NCBI GenBank assembly: GCA_945910005.1
Contig: OX246746.1
Coordinates: 27,179,075-27,243,074 of the forward strand
Reading direction: 5' to 3'
Length of the DNA stretch: 64,000 nt
Origin: Isoperla grammatica
Taxonomy: Eukaryota > Arthropoda > Insecta > Plecoptera > Perlodidae
A program made the position numbers and the translations under genes. The notes under the pieces are model-generated. The model did no database searches and was not told the origin of the DNA. It saw only the letters and a list, made by a program, of their open reading frames with translations. Below, piece after piece: positions 36,736-49,200 of this stretch (the stretch's first letter is position 1; each line of letters begins with the position of its first letter).

Positions 36736-38529
36736 ATTTGTTCATAACTTGAAGTAAATTATTTAATTTCATGGTTCCACTCAGGTTTTTATTAAAATAA
36801 TGGAAATCTAGTTTGTTGTGTTTGGAAGTTAAACTAAAATTATGCAACTCAACGCATACATTAATATAAGTGGAAACTATCTACTTTGTGATTTACCCCA
36901 CATTTAGTCGATTGGGTATCTGCAAACTACATCAATAAGCTCGACGCCAACATTTCAGTCGATCAATGTGGTCGATTTCCGAACGACCACGACTCCACTT
37001 CTATATTTAGACAACGACGTCAACAATCATTGTGGTTGTTCTTCTCTGTTCATACAATCACGCTAATCATAACGATGAGTGGACGAAAGATGGGAACGAA
37101 CAGACAATAAGCTACACACAATTACACACGAACAACACTGTGTAATAATGATGCTAACAGTGAATTGGATGGTGATTACTTGGGAAAGGGTCTAACCAAT
37201 CAATCGAGTGATTGATTGATTGATTGGTATTGCGGCTTCGCGCCTCTATTTACGTAGCTTACTAATCAAGATGATTCAGGGTTGATCCTGACAGGAGGCA
37301 AGACTGATTGGCAGCATGGAGAGCCGGACCACGGGGATCGACTCATAAGCCACTTTCAGCTCACGAGTGACGTCAGTAAGGCCGGCTGTGTGGCCCACTC
37401 AAGTAATAAAGGCCAATTTATTTTCACGGATTTTGGTTTGAATAAATACAATCTACAAAGAAACGATCACTGAAAATAAACAACACCTTTTTTCAGGGAA
37501 ATTCTAAAATGTTTTACGGGGATTTAAAAGTGTTCGACATGAATAACTCGAACATCCTGAGAATGTATAACTTTAATTTTTATTTTCATATCTTTAAAGT
37601 AACAATCAATATTATATTATACATTTTGGAATGATGGAAGGATATTTAATACTAAGATCTATAGATATGCTAAAAAGTAATTATTTTTGGATAATATTTA
37701 AAAATTTGAAAGAATATTGTAATTCTCTATTTTTATTGATGTATATATTCAATTTTGGACCATTGTTTTGCAAATGTCTGTAGATCTTAATAATATGTAG
37801 TCTCGAATCATTCCAAAATGTTGGTATTGATTACCACTCAAATGCTCACGGTGTTCAAACAAATTGCGTTGAAACACTCAACTAACACTTGAAACTATGG
37901 AAGGATTATGTTAAGATACTTCAACTTTATCGGGTGGTAGAAATAAAGCCGTCAGCCCATGTTTTATAAGCCCTACATTGTGTGTACGCTTGCTTGAGTT
38001 GAATCATGTCATGGAGTTTACTACTGTATGTACTGTATGTGTGTTTACTGTATACCATACTGTACTATGTTTTGCTATGAGACTGTACATTAAGTCCTAT
38101 AAAACCGTTAGGAAAAAGAAAAATAATCATACCCGAGAACCCCCCCTCCCTATTTCTGTTTCACACATATTTTTTTTCTTCTTTTAGTACGTGTTTTTCT
38201 AAAACTTGTAACAGTGCAATGGCCCTGTTAAAAACATGAAGCTGTTTTTCAAAACAATACAAATCGTAAGAAAGGGTAAACCTTACACTACGCTCTCTAA
38301 GTATAATGTGTGGCGTTTGTCTTTCTACCAAACAAACGTTATTGCAGCTAACCTTTGTGGACTGTTGAGGTTATGTGATTGAATATTTTGGATGTGTTAC
38401 TACACAATGAAAATTTAGAAGAGGTATTTCCTTTCCTTGATAATTGCAAAGAATGTCAAAATTGACATGTTTGTCCGTTACCTATCGCGTGACCACAGCC
38501 GTCTCAGTACCTCCTTATAGTGTCACAAG
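36736..38529. other. No recognisable gene
   Basis: A short GATT run near 37213; otherwise AT-rich. Confidence 0.6.
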
Positions 38530-38895
38530 GTCTACTTGATCTCCGCCTAGCGGAGGCTCGTCGAACTCTTAAGTAAGGTCGTCGCAAGGGAACCAAAACC
38601 ACCATTTTTTGCCCACTACAAAAACAACTTTTATAAATGAATGCATGCTTAAGATCATGTAAACTAATACTTAAAACACGTATGATACATTTTAATCGAA
38701 TGCAATGAATAACAGTCTTACAATAATGTGATGATATGTCCTTTAGGCCTAAGTAATTTTGACAGATCACTTCATACGCATATCTTTAACGTTTCTCCCA
38801 TTTGAATAGCATGTGATTTTTAACATTGTGGAACGGACTGCGACCATCTGACTTGCGAGTTCGACGAGCCTCCGCTAGGCGGAGATCAAGTAGAC
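38530..38895. mobile_element. 366-bp MITE with perfect 39-bp TIRs and nested palindromes
   Basis: GTCTACTTGATCTCCGCCTA (first 20 of 39 bases, 38530-38568) is perfectly complementary to 38857-38895, and pairing continues imperfectly inward. Each TIR also contains its own hairpin, CTCCGC-CTA-GCGGAG. The flanks TGTCACAA and TGTACACAA are similar but not identical. No ORF is present. Confidence 0.82.
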
Positions 38896-39892
38896 TGTAC
38901 ACAACCCCATGCTAGTTTAATGTCTGTGTCTCTGGTCAGCGCGGTAGCATTCCTATAGGGTTCGCAATTATATCTCTCTACGGGTTACGACAGAGGAAGC
39001 GTAAAAATCAACAAGAAAAAAAGAATGTGCAGGGATTATGTAACCGCCGGCATTTCGTTTGCTTGCCTTTACCCCCCACACACAAACAGTGAGGCTATTC
39101 AAATACTTCGATCTAAGCTTTGAGTGCAAGGCTCTCAACAAACTAGCCAACCATGTTAGCATAATATGATAGCCCGTAGGCTCCTCCGTTTTACAAGCGA
39201 AGGGTTGCATGGAGTAATTGGTTTATTTACTTGGCCAAAGCATTAAGCATAGCATATTATTGCCAGCCCAGTTAACTGGCCGAAATGCAATATGGCGCGG
39301 TAAAGATGTCGAGAGAAATATTGTCGTGTAGCCGCGTACACCGGGTTTACGATGGTTGTGTTTTGATATTACATGAGAGGAAAAGACGATCAAAGTAACT
39401 TGTCTGTAGGAGAAAATGTCCGCCTCTAGTCAGTTTCACTTTCACCTACGTCGTAATTAGGAACCTTAAACTTCTGGGCACTCTATTAATTGGTTAATGT
39501 ACACTTTGATGGTGTGGGGGAGGAAATATTGCCGTTCACACTTTTATATTCCCTATTCCGTAAGTTCCTAGTAGGTCAAACAGAAGCAAATATTTATTAA
39601 CTTTTGAATAATCTGCCATTTAATTTTAGTTCTTTATTATTATACGAATGAATGGTTTCCTATACAAGTACAGCCGTCGACATATGTAAATTAAGGATTG
39701 TACGTAAATCTTCTTTACCCTAGAATTTAGCATTTATATTTTATTGTGCACTGCCTTGTTATTTTCTTGTCTCAATCTATTTTCAAGTCCCATTCGTAGA
39801 TAGTAACCACAATCACCTGCAATATTGGAGAACAAAATAGGTGTAGAATATTAATTAGTTAAGATGGTTTACGGTATTGTCGCCTTGTACAT
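38896..39892. other. No recognisable gene
   Basis: Short frames only. Confidence 0.6.
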
Positions 39893-40007
39893 GCGTGTGC
39901 GTGTGCGTGTGCGTGTGCGTGTGCGTGTGCGTGTGCGTGTGCGTGTGCGTGTGCGTGTGCGTGTGCGTGTGCGTGTGCGTGTGCGTGTGCGTGTGCGTGT
40001 GCGTGTG
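39893..40007. repeat. GTGTGC hexamer array
   Basis: About 19 perfect GTGTGC units. Alternating purine-pyrimidine sequence like this can adopt Z-DNA. His-Thr, His-Ala and Arg-Thr peptides read from it are artefacts. Confidence 0.95.
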
Positions 40008-40739
40008 GCGATAAACGCACCTGGTATGTTTTGATCCGATTTCTTTTCCACTGTGACCTACCTTTATGTTCAAATGTAATTGCTTCCCTCAACCCCATCC
40101 GTTTATAAATTACAAGCCATTAATTTTTCTCGGCCTAACTGCTTTATCCGTCACAACTCATTTGAATGAAATTCAGCGTTTGTACCATCGCACTACACAC
40201 CACAATTCATCTACCTAAATATGTTAATGTTTATTTTCATTGATTTAAACAGGTAATTGTTTCATGTACAGTTATGATTCCTCCACGTTTACTACTTATT
40301 AAGTCTACAATAATGTTAATATGTTGCCGGGAATTTTTTAGTGTACTACCGTATTTTAGTATTGGTAGTTGACTCGGTACGCCAGCCTTGTGACTACCTG
40401 CTTCGTACATTCGTTATGGCTACTGAAGGACTTACATAATGCATAAATAAAGAAGTAACATCGTACCAAAGAACCTACAGTAAATATACGCGTCTCTGAA
40501 TGGCCGCTTGGCCAGCTGTTGGTTGTTGCTGGTGCTATCCAGCCATAAGTGTTCATTACAAGATGGCACATCCACATGGAACGAGTGACCAGTCACTCCA
40601 CACCGCTTCACGGCTCTTAAAGCAGATAGAGGATTCCATCTAACTGGATGCTGATGCGGCACTCTCACTTTCTAGATAACATCTAAGCAGTTTACGTTAT
40701 TGTGGAACCTAAAACCATGGTAAAGGAGATTGTCAGCTG
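40008..40739. other. No recognisable gene
   Basis: Short frames only. Confidence 0.6.
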
Positions 40740-40761
40740 AAAAAAAAAAAAAAAAAAAAAA
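40740..40761. repeat. Poly-A run
   Basis: About 21 A. No retroposed element that would end here is clear. Confidence 0.9.
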
Positions 40762-40984
40762 CATACCATTTCTTCTTAGGAGAACTAATTCCATTAGAAG
40801 TTGATTAAAGGAAACAAATGTTAACGAAAGAAAAAAAAATAGTGAAAAGAGAGCGAGTTCACGTAGAGCCAGTAAATGAGCGTAGCGTGTTTTTCTTACA
40901 CAGTGGTATTTATCCCCTGGACCCGCGACCCACGGCTTGGCCGTATATAGTGTTTAGCACGACGACCAAGACAGTGTGGAGCGT

Positions 40985-41132
40985 GACTGGGTATATAAGT
41001 GTGCAGCAACGATCGGGGAACTGCAGCACGATCCACGGAGAGTTAATAAATAATCACCTTTGCTAAGTGTAAGTGTTAATTATGTTCTAAAATTGCATAA
41101 TTGAAAGAATAAAGTATATGTAAAAAAAAAAG
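40985..41132 (+). other. Possible retroposed 3' end: TATA-like word, AATAAA and an A run
   Basis: GTATATAAGTG near 40990 and GTTAATAAATAATC near 41044 recall an LTR promoter and poly-A signal. GAATAAAG near 41108 is followed 13 bases later by ten A (about 41123-41132), the signature of a polyadenylated RNA copied into DNA. No terminal TG/CA pair, duplication or coding sequence confirms it. Confidence 0.3.
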
Positions 41133-41645
41133 TACTCAAGCATTTAAAATTCTGTGCTAATGTAAACAGTGGATTTTGAGTTAAAATTGTATTTGTATCT
41201 TACTTTAGTTTTGATCCATTACATATACCAGTCATTTTTGACTGCTACAAGATAAACTGCTTAGTGTTTAGTATTTTTCAAGTCTATAGTTTCCTTTGTA
41301 ATGGGAATTATTTGTTTTCCATTTACCATTTCACTAACACTAGCAATCAGATAGGAAGTACATGACTGTCTCTCAAAAGGAGTAACCTACGTGGTATGAC
41401 CGGGTTACCTCTGGTGCCCTTGAAATAAAATAATTCAATTTCTATAAACAATAATTTGAAATAACATGTCGCGGTTAGAAGACAAGAAATGAAGTATGAT
41501 GGTCCATTCGACCAATTATCGTTGAGCCCAAATTTTGGCCACCTGTTCAATCCTCGACCAGACCCATTGTTGCATTTTGGTCTCTATTACTTTATCCCTT
41601 ATTTATCTTCAATCTTCTCCTTTTATATAAATGGTTTAAATGAAT

Positions 41646-41742
41646 AAATAAAATAAATAAATTCACATTTAGAGTCTACCCACTCAGTAACGAAACTGAT
41701 TTTCAGTGGGGGACTTTAATTTAAAGCCACTAAACCAACCCT
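41646..41742. repeat. ~95-bp dispersed repeat, copy 1
   Basis: AAATAAATAAATTCACA, AGAGTCTACCCACTCAGTAA and GGGGACTTTAATTTAAAG occur here and in the same order at 42.94 kb. Inside, AGTCTACCCACT can pair with AGTGGGGGACT to make a hairpin. Confidence 0.8.
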
Positions 41743-42799
41743 TCTCAGTTACAGACATGTTTCCTTTTTCACACTAATGTGTACTTCTTACATTAATTTT
41801 CTTGCTTTCTTACACAACTTAATTCGTGTTGATGTATTCGTTTTCGTTGCCAATCCTCAGCATTTTCTCGTTCTATTTTAGTCTTACGTTGCGATGTAAA
41901 ACATATAAAACAAATAAAACGCGTTAAGATATAAAACACATTTATGAAGATTAATAAACACAACCGCAAAAGATGATATGAATGCAACCACGATCAAGAA
42001 CATCAAAACAAAACTACAAACAATTACACAACTCAAAATGCAAATAAATACCTAATTTTTTCTCCAACTTCCTTGCACTCCGGCGCTTACACGCAAACCC
42101 CCTTCACGTTCTAATTACAAGTCTGTTTGAGCTACGATTGTATTTGTGATTTTAATCACGAAGTTAATTGGTTATTTGTCCGAGGTAGATCTCCCACTCC
42201 TGATGACTGATCTAGTTAACTCATGAATTTTGCTGTTGGAATTATAGTCATGAGCGTTGATTCCCTTTGACGGGCATAGCATTTGCTTGGTAATTAAAGC
42301 AATATGTGGACACGGTGTTGTTTTGAATAGAGTCCCATATTTCACAGAGCAGGGCCCTGGGGAAATGTACCTCTCACGACGTGTTCATACAGCCACCGTG
42401 TAACGTCGAGTTAAAACTTCCTTTCCACGGCGCAGAGTTGTGTACCTCATTGTTCCCTACAACCAGACGTACTACCTGATTTGCATAGCTTATTTTAAAA
42501 TAAGAACAAAACTTGTAACAACTAATGCAAAGTCGCGTAGGAGCTGTGGTGTTTTAGTATTTGGATTGGTACTATAAGCCCAGAGCAAGATTTTTCCATT
42601 TTTAACTAACTATAACCAGGAATTTTGTTAAACTAAAATCAATACGGATATTTCCCTCCATTGTTGAACGCAACACAATTGGTATTGAATTCAATTCTCA
42701 TTTCATGAAGAGAAGTATAGAAATGTCTGGGATCAATATTGACAGGCTCAAAGCAGCGTATGTTGAGAGCGATAATATCTGAGTGCAGAGTTAGGTGTA
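41743..42799. other. No recognisable gene
   Basis: AT-rich; nothing named. Confidence 0.6.
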
Positions 42800-42960
42800 T
42801 TAGAAGTGTTCTCCTGCTTGCAGCCTAGAAGGTCCCAGACTCGATCCTCGTTTATTCCCTGTATGAACGACTTGTCAACAGAATGCTTATTCATGTAGGT
42901 TGAGATTTTTCGGGCATAATAGATAAATACCTTAAACAAAAATAAATAAATAAATTCACA
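42800..42960 (+). mobile_element. tRNA-like SINE ending in AAATAAAT repeats
   Basis: TTGCAGCCTAGAAGGTCCC and CAGACTCGATCCTCG (B-box-like) are followed about 100 bp later by an (AAAT)n tail at 42938-42955. The dispersed 95-bp repeat lies at the tail. Confidence 0.4.
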
Positions 42961-43035
42961 ATTAGAGTCTACCCACTCAGTAATTAAACTGATTTGCAGT
43001 AGGGGACTTTAATTTAAAGTGACTAAACCAACCCT
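42940..43035. repeat. ~95-bp dispersed repeat, copy 2
   Basis: The second copy of the repeat at 41646, same strand, about 90% alike by eye. Confidence 0.8.
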
Positions 43036-43254
43036 GTAGGCTCGAACACCATCGACGAGTGAGCGATAACCAATCAAAGATCGATATTTCAAATACGAAA
43101 CATATGAATCAGTAATTGGACAGTGCGAACACCTGCGGACAAATGCCAAAATCAACAAGGCCGATTCAGAACCACTTTGAATTTATTGAGTGCTTCGTTG
43201 CTAGGACGGCTCCAAAGTCACCGTTTACTTATTTTTAAGCCAAGAAGTAATGGA

Positions 43255-43322
43255 ATTGAATCCACATGAGAAGTTGAAAAACTTCTGCCTGAAGCGGGAT
43301 TTGAGCCCGGGACCTTCTGCAT
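43255..43322 (-). mobile_element. tRNA-like SINE head fragment
   Basis: The minus strand reads GCAGAAGGTCCCGGGCTCAA then ATCCCGCTTCAGG, a B-box-like block similar to those at 7.46 and 42.83 kb. Confidence 0.4.
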
Positions 43323-43741
43323 TGGAATATATAATATTAATTATGTTATCGTTCTTAATATACACAACTCTTTTAGTTAACCGAGTAGCAATAAAAACGC
43401 ACTCTTTCATTATTTCACGTTTAATTTTCCTATCATCTATTGCGTTTCAAAACCGATGAAAAGTTATGAAAACGATATAATGTTTATGTTGCAATCGATC
43501 CGCATTTTAAAGCTTTCATACAGTTTTATTTTACGCGGGATAAAAACACACGAACGCCACAAATACATATTTACGAATGACAGGATTGGATTAGACTGAC
43601 AACAAGTAAAAGCTAAGCCGTATCAGAAATACAACTACTTTCAAGCTCTCCAAACATAGGTCTGACACTATTATTGGCTTTACGGGTTACAACATCAACC
43701 GATAGGAGTATAAAAATATTGACTGGACGCTTCGTCCATAG

Positions 43742-43779
43742 CTGAAGACAGTGAATGAGCACACGGTTAGCGAAACGTC
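43742..43779 (+). other. Candidate Penelope-type hammerhead-like end
   Basis: CTGAAGA at 43742-43748 is followed 23 bases later by GAAACGTC at 43772-43779, the same two core blocks as the terminus at 54.6 kb. The sequence between does not form a canonical stem II that closes on the GAAA; GCTGA can pair with TTAGC instead. It sits between two small hairpins (GGACGCTTCGTCC upstream, GGGTA/TACCC downstream). No endonuclease coding sequence is visible nearby. It may be a divergent Penelope-like end or a chance match. Confidence 0.35.
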
Positions 43780-44005
43780 GGGTAAATATACATATTTCTA
43801 CCCGTACCCGCACTCGACACGACTCGCAACCCGGAGAACCAATAACATAACCGGGTTTAGTGGAAGCATCATAGAACTGGCAACGTAGCGCGGAAATGTG
43901 TTGTCAAAGTATCAAGTGTACAAGACAAAAAAGCTAGGTGGGTTCGTTTGTAGTTTTATCGAGGGCGACTTGACGGCAGCGTTTGTGCGCGCGAGTATTC
44001 AGGCC

Positions 44006-44025
44006 GGGGGGGGGGGGGGGGGGGG
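44006..44025 (+). repeat. Poly-G run (20 G)
   Basis: Uninterrupted G homopolymer. Confidence 0.95.
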
Positions 44026-44892
44026 CAAATAACCCATGGAGGTGATAACAACGGGGAACGGTGGCAGTCTGCATTAAAAAAACAAACCCAGCTCGAGCTA
44101 CAGAGATCGTTTTAAACTTTTTCAAGAAACCTGTTGACTCTAAATATTAGCCTAGAAAATACATCAACCAAACAAAACAAAGCTTACAAGAGAAGCGAAA
44201 ATAATATCGTTTCTTGTGGTGAACAGTCTGAACAATAAGCTTCACTATAAAACGATAGGCGATAGGTATCTCAACTCTCAATGTTAAAAGGTTTTTAGTA
44301 AGTATATTATGAGTACGCTCCTCAATATTGAAAACGATAAATTAGTATGATGTGCGAACGGTCTTATTCCTGGGGCTGTTTCATCGTGTTGGTGATGAGT
44401 ACTCATACTCCAGTAAGAATAGATATACAGATGGATAAATGTCTTTATTTTCAGGCGTGATTTAGACCAGTTGGTCCTTCTCTTACATCCAACCTAACTA
44501 TTACTAAGTAGAAATACAAATTAATTAATTAATTATCTACAAATTGATACAAATTGATTACAAACAAATATGATAATCTTAAAACTTTCAACTTATACAA
44601 AAACAAAAACCTACGTCTCATTCATCCATCCCATTCACTGTATTTATTTTCCATTGACACTATTAAGAGAAATATGGTCACATTACAACTACTAACGAGT
44701 TCATTCTGCCATAATTGGTATTTAACTGATGATAAAAGAAGGAGGAGTAAGAGAAACTCATCATCGACACAACGAAACAGCCTAGGAATACAACAGTTCA
44801 CATCTACGGGTCGTGAAAGCCTCCAACAACTTAGTATCATGTGGTTCGCAATCGCACTCGCACCATATAGAAATCAAGGGTAGGTATACTGA
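44026..44892. other. No recognisable gene
   Basis: A 109-codon frame at about 44554-44883 is Ser/Asn/Lys-rich with no domain signature; treated as chance. Confidence 0.5.
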
Positions 44893-45034
44893 AGTGGTTC
44901 CACAACAACCTTGTGAATGGTGACGTCATAGATAGACGAGCCAATCAGCGGGTGGCTATTTTAAATTACTGACATTTGGTTGGTCACTCACTCATCTATG
45001 ACGTCAGCATCCACAAGGTTGCTGTGGAACGACC
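44893..45034. mobile_element. 142-bp TIR element (MITE-like)
   Basis: GTTCCACAACAACCTTGTG and TGACGTCATAGAT on the left are complementary to ATCTATGACGTCA and CACAAGGTTGCTGTGGAAC on the right, giving arms of about 42 bp with a few mismatches. There are two CRE-like TGACGTCA words, one per arm. The central AT-rich part has no ORF. Confidence 0.8.
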
Positions 45035-45054
45035 TAATTTAGCTTCTTTATCAG

Positions 45055-45550
45055 CAGCACTTCGGGCTAGTACGTGAGTCCTCGTTGTGTGAATCTAGCA
45101 ATGACAGCACTTCGGGTTAGTACGTGAGTCCTCGTTGTGTGACTCTAGCAATGACAGCACTTCGGGTTAGTACGTGAGTCCTCGTTGTGTGACTCTAGCA
45201 ATGACAGCACTTCGGGTAAGTACGTGAGTCCTCGTTGTGTGACTCTAGCAATGACAGCACTTCGGGTTAGTACGTGAGTCCTCGTTGTGTGAATCTAGCA
45301 ATGACAGCACTTCGGGTTAGTACGTGAGTCCTCGTTGTGTGACTCTAGCAATGACAGCACTTCGGGCTAGTACGTGAGTCCTCGTTGTGTGAATCTAGCA
45401 ATGACAGCACTTCGGGTTAGTTCGTGAGTCCTCGTTGTGTGAATCTAGCAATGACAGCACTTCGGGTTAGTTCGTGAGTCCTCGTTGTGTGAATCTAGCA
45501 ATAACAGCACTTCGGGTTAGTACGTGAGTCCTCGTTGTGTGAATCTATCA
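45055..45550. repeat. Ten-copy 50-bp minisatellite
   Basis: CAGCACTTCGGGTTAGTACG starts every 50 bp from 45055 to about 45505. Variants are single-base (GGGTTAG/GGGCTAG/GGGTAAG; GTACG/GTTCG; GAATC/GACTC). Such uniformity suggests recent expansion. There are no unique spacers, so it is not CRISPR-like. Confidence 0.97.
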
Positions 45551-46049
45551 TGATGAGATTCAATACGTCTGATGTTTGTTTGGTTATCATATTGTATATT
45601 GAAACATGACAGTATTTAACTAATTACTGGTCTCCAACTGAACGTATATCAAGATGCAAAAATCAAAAATATTGAACACATGTTGGATAGTATATCTATC
45701 ATTGAGTTTATTAGTGTCAAACTCAATGATAGTATGAACATTTTTTTACTTAGAAGAATTACTTCAAGCAATTTTCCATCCTGAGGGTGGTTTTCGTGCT
45801 TTTCCATCAAACGAAGAGCGAATGCAAAGGATAGGTGCAAGAAATCGCCACGACCGTACATACATAATATTATCATACAGTTAGATTTAGAGAAAACAAT
45901 ATGAACAACGACATATTTAATTACTTTTAAGAAGAGTTAAGTAAAGTTAGCGCATGGAAATACTTGACATTTGTGTCCGTAAAACATGTTCACACCAGGT
46001 TTGACCGAGTATGTATGTATTACAACCATAATAAGTAGGTATATGAATT

Positions 46050-46265
46050 CCTTCTGTATACGGTACAAACATTAGCGATACCTGATGTGCTTTTTTCAAG
46101 TGACTAACAAGGCATATATGGGAATTACTATTATTGGGAAGGAATCTCCGAGGGCTGTTAGTAGGTCTCAATCCCAGCATTTCCTTAAGACTAGGGAAGA
46201 ACGAAAAAAAATAGAAATCTCTTGAATTCGAGTATCGCGTGCTACAGCTGAGAGAGCTTCATCAG
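46050..46265 (-). mobile_element. Degraded SINE family A copy
   Basis: On the minus strand, the A-box remnant CTCTCAGCTGTAGCACGCGA is followed by AAATGCTGGGATTGAG, CAGCCCTCGGAGATTCC and TTAGTCACTTGAAAAA, matching the family body and tail order. The B box has decayed. Confidence 0.65.
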
Positions 46266-49200
46266 TTACTGAATAAGCAAAATGGTCACTCGGGTGCAAC
46301 TCTACTTGAGAAGGATACATCACACTCTTCATCAAGGACATTCAAGACAAAAGTATTTATAGCCCGCAGCATGTGGAGAGCTTAAGCTGTTCGCTGTTCA
46401 TCCTACGTATGATATCGATTATATCTTTGCATAATTCACGTCATTTGTGAAGCGTTCGTGAGTTCTGAGCAATGATGAAGGCTGACAATGTTTTGCTTCG
46501 TGCGAACAAGTAAAGGGCGGAAGGAAGGAAAGAAACGTAAGTTTTACAAACGCAATGGTTCAATCTTCCTTCGAAGCACTCGTCGCCTAATGAAATGTAC
46601 AACTAATGGGAACGCTTTTCACATAATATTACCATAATTATGTTATATTATAATGGTGATATAATTAATGACCCGTAATTCACAATTATATCCGCATTTT
46701 CCACATCGTTTAACCCGCAAGATATATTGTAATGTAATTGTTAATTTCAATTTAGCTGCTTTGAAAGTATAGTATAATATACTTAGCCAACAAACCCAAT
46801 TTATGATTGATGCTAAGTATAGTTGAATGCGTTCGAATTGTATCATTACTTGTGTTGAATTGAATTTATTATAGTTTATAATGACAACTGCATGATTTGT
46901 AACTTGAAGCATGTTTTTAAACTTGATTGAATTTCTAAACAATTTAACAAACTTCTTCAAATTCGAAAAGTTAAAATTTTCTTACTTTAACATAATTATA
47001 AGCGAAATGAAAAAGTACTCAAAGTATACTAATGAGTAAATACATATCTTATCTATAATGTGTGACAATATAGATTCATAGAAAATCCATTGCCGCAAAG
47101 GGATCTGGGACGGACGGATCTCCACACTATTTTATCTATATCAGGTTACAACGTTGCCTATGGTTGTGAAAGCTAAGAGGACTCGCGTATTTCAGCTTTA
47201 AACTCACTTTGCCCTAAAAGTATGTTAATGCGAAATAAAGTGTTCTCTCTAAGTAGATATTGTGTTAACATCTGATAATATTTTTCTTTTTCTCTTCTTG
47301 TTTTCCTTCGCAAGGATACTACAAGACATATTTCTCTCGCTAATAAGGGTAAAGTCAACGGAACTCCCTAGCTTCTGCCATTATTTGCGACTTATTTTTC
47401 TTTTTATATTAACATTAGACAGTTTCGCTATACTCGCTTGTAGTTCACTTCTTATGAAGAAGCTACATTATTTAAAGCCAATTTTTCAATTTAAGGATTT
47501 CACAACATTAAATAAATATCACAATCTTGACAATTTAAAAATACGCTAGAGAGAACTAAGGTTATCAAATAATAATGTATTTATAATATTTGCATGAGAA
47601 ACTTTGAAGCAAAGAGGATTTCACGTTGCTAGTTGCCTTGAGACGTATCAAACTTATCAAGCTTAGTGAAGATATTCAAAAGAAGATATCAATGAATCTT
47701 ATAAATTTAAACCCTTATTAATACACAGACGCAAAAATAAAAGTAATATATTTATGAATTTCTTCAAGTTAAAAACGCATATTGTACCATTTCAGGAAGT
47801 TATCTATAGCTATCATCATTGAGATCGAGCTGAAAATGAAAAATATAGATTTTTAGAATGGAGATACAAAATGAGTGGTTGAATGATTGGCGTTCAAATA
47901 AAGAGATCACAATAGTGTATTTATATTGAATAAACTTGAATATGCGAAGTATTGGCAAACAATTTACCAAAGCAAACGTCCAAACTAGTTTCACTGCATA
48001 AATATTGTATATAATGCATTTCCCTATTACAATCTTCGTGAACTTTAACTAGAGCATTTTATTTATCTAAATACATCAAATCCTAGAAACACGATATGCA
48101 TGCGATAGCCCAAAGCAGAATGGTGAGCAATGCTTCGTTATAGCAAGACTAAAAGTTTCCCCATATCAGAATATACGGTACTACTCTAAGCGAATTAAAG
48201 GATACTGTATTTTAATTATTTCTCGTAGCTTTCATGTTTTAAATCCGACATAAAAATCCACTTTGTCGTTATTGCACTAAAACAAAGTAACGTTGCAGGA
48301 ATGTTATGCTCGACTTCAGTATATACGTTTGTCGTTAAATATTATATATAATATATGAGATGGAAGGTGTCACAGAATAGAATGCATTTCAACGCATTAC
48401 TTTATTTATAATGTACATTCGCGTCTAAATCCAACATTTCAACACAAAAGGATAAAGTTAAAATGGATAAAAAAGAAGCAAGTTTTTAACTAAGATGCTC
48501 GTTTGCAGATGTGGATAGTTGTAAAATTTTCATACGAATGATCACCAAAGGGTTGACACAAGTATCTACGCTACGTTTATTTGGCGTATATACGTCATTA
48601 AAATAATATGGATGTTGAATTTATTCGACTAAAAGAATCATCAGCTTTTCACCCTTAATGTCTCAGTAAAAAGGAAACTCGTCTATTCACTTCATGGGTA
48701 GAATATCGTCACGCTTGTAGTTCATTGTAGGTTTCTTGTTTAATACTACTGCACTATAAAGGTTGCCTCCTTAATTAAACACTGACTCTATGCAGTTCGC
48801 GAAATGCTTATCCTCAGTACATGTCCTGCATACAAACGTTACAATCTCTGCCTAGTTCTGTCGGCAATCAAAGAAGTTAGTAAAACTCAAACAATCCTTG
48901 TTTTCTGTAACGATTGCACATTAAATAAAACTTTGAAGAGTTAATGACTCAACCCGGACCCTAAAGACAAAGTGTCATGTTTATAGATTGAGGAATTATT
49001 TAACTCCTAAAGTTCTCTGTCTTAACTGAGATGGTTCGATGTACTATATTATCTTTGTTTGAAACAGGCGTGGACTTGGTGGGCCTATATACGGTTTAAT
49101 TATATGTTATACACTCCTGGGGTCCGATTTATGTACATTTTACGAACTGTCACCAACCCCTGGCATGTTGACCTTGGGATGTCTTCCGTGTTCATGCTGG

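Noticed and set aside
39855..40098. Three overlapping His-Thr, His-Ala and Arg-Thr frames
   Set aside because: The GTGTGC array read in three frames.
40800..41070. Solo LTR of a Gypsy-like element (TATA-like word plus AATAAA)
   Set aside because: No TG...CA ends, target duplication or second copy found; kept only as a weak retroposed-end note.
45055..45550. Evenly spaced repeats resembling a CRISPR array
   Set aside because: The 50-bp units are contiguous with no unique spacers, and the window is eukaryotic.
46643..46960. 105-codon minus-strand frame
   Set aside because: It starts with TTG, is very AT-rich and shows no recognisable features; it fits chance.
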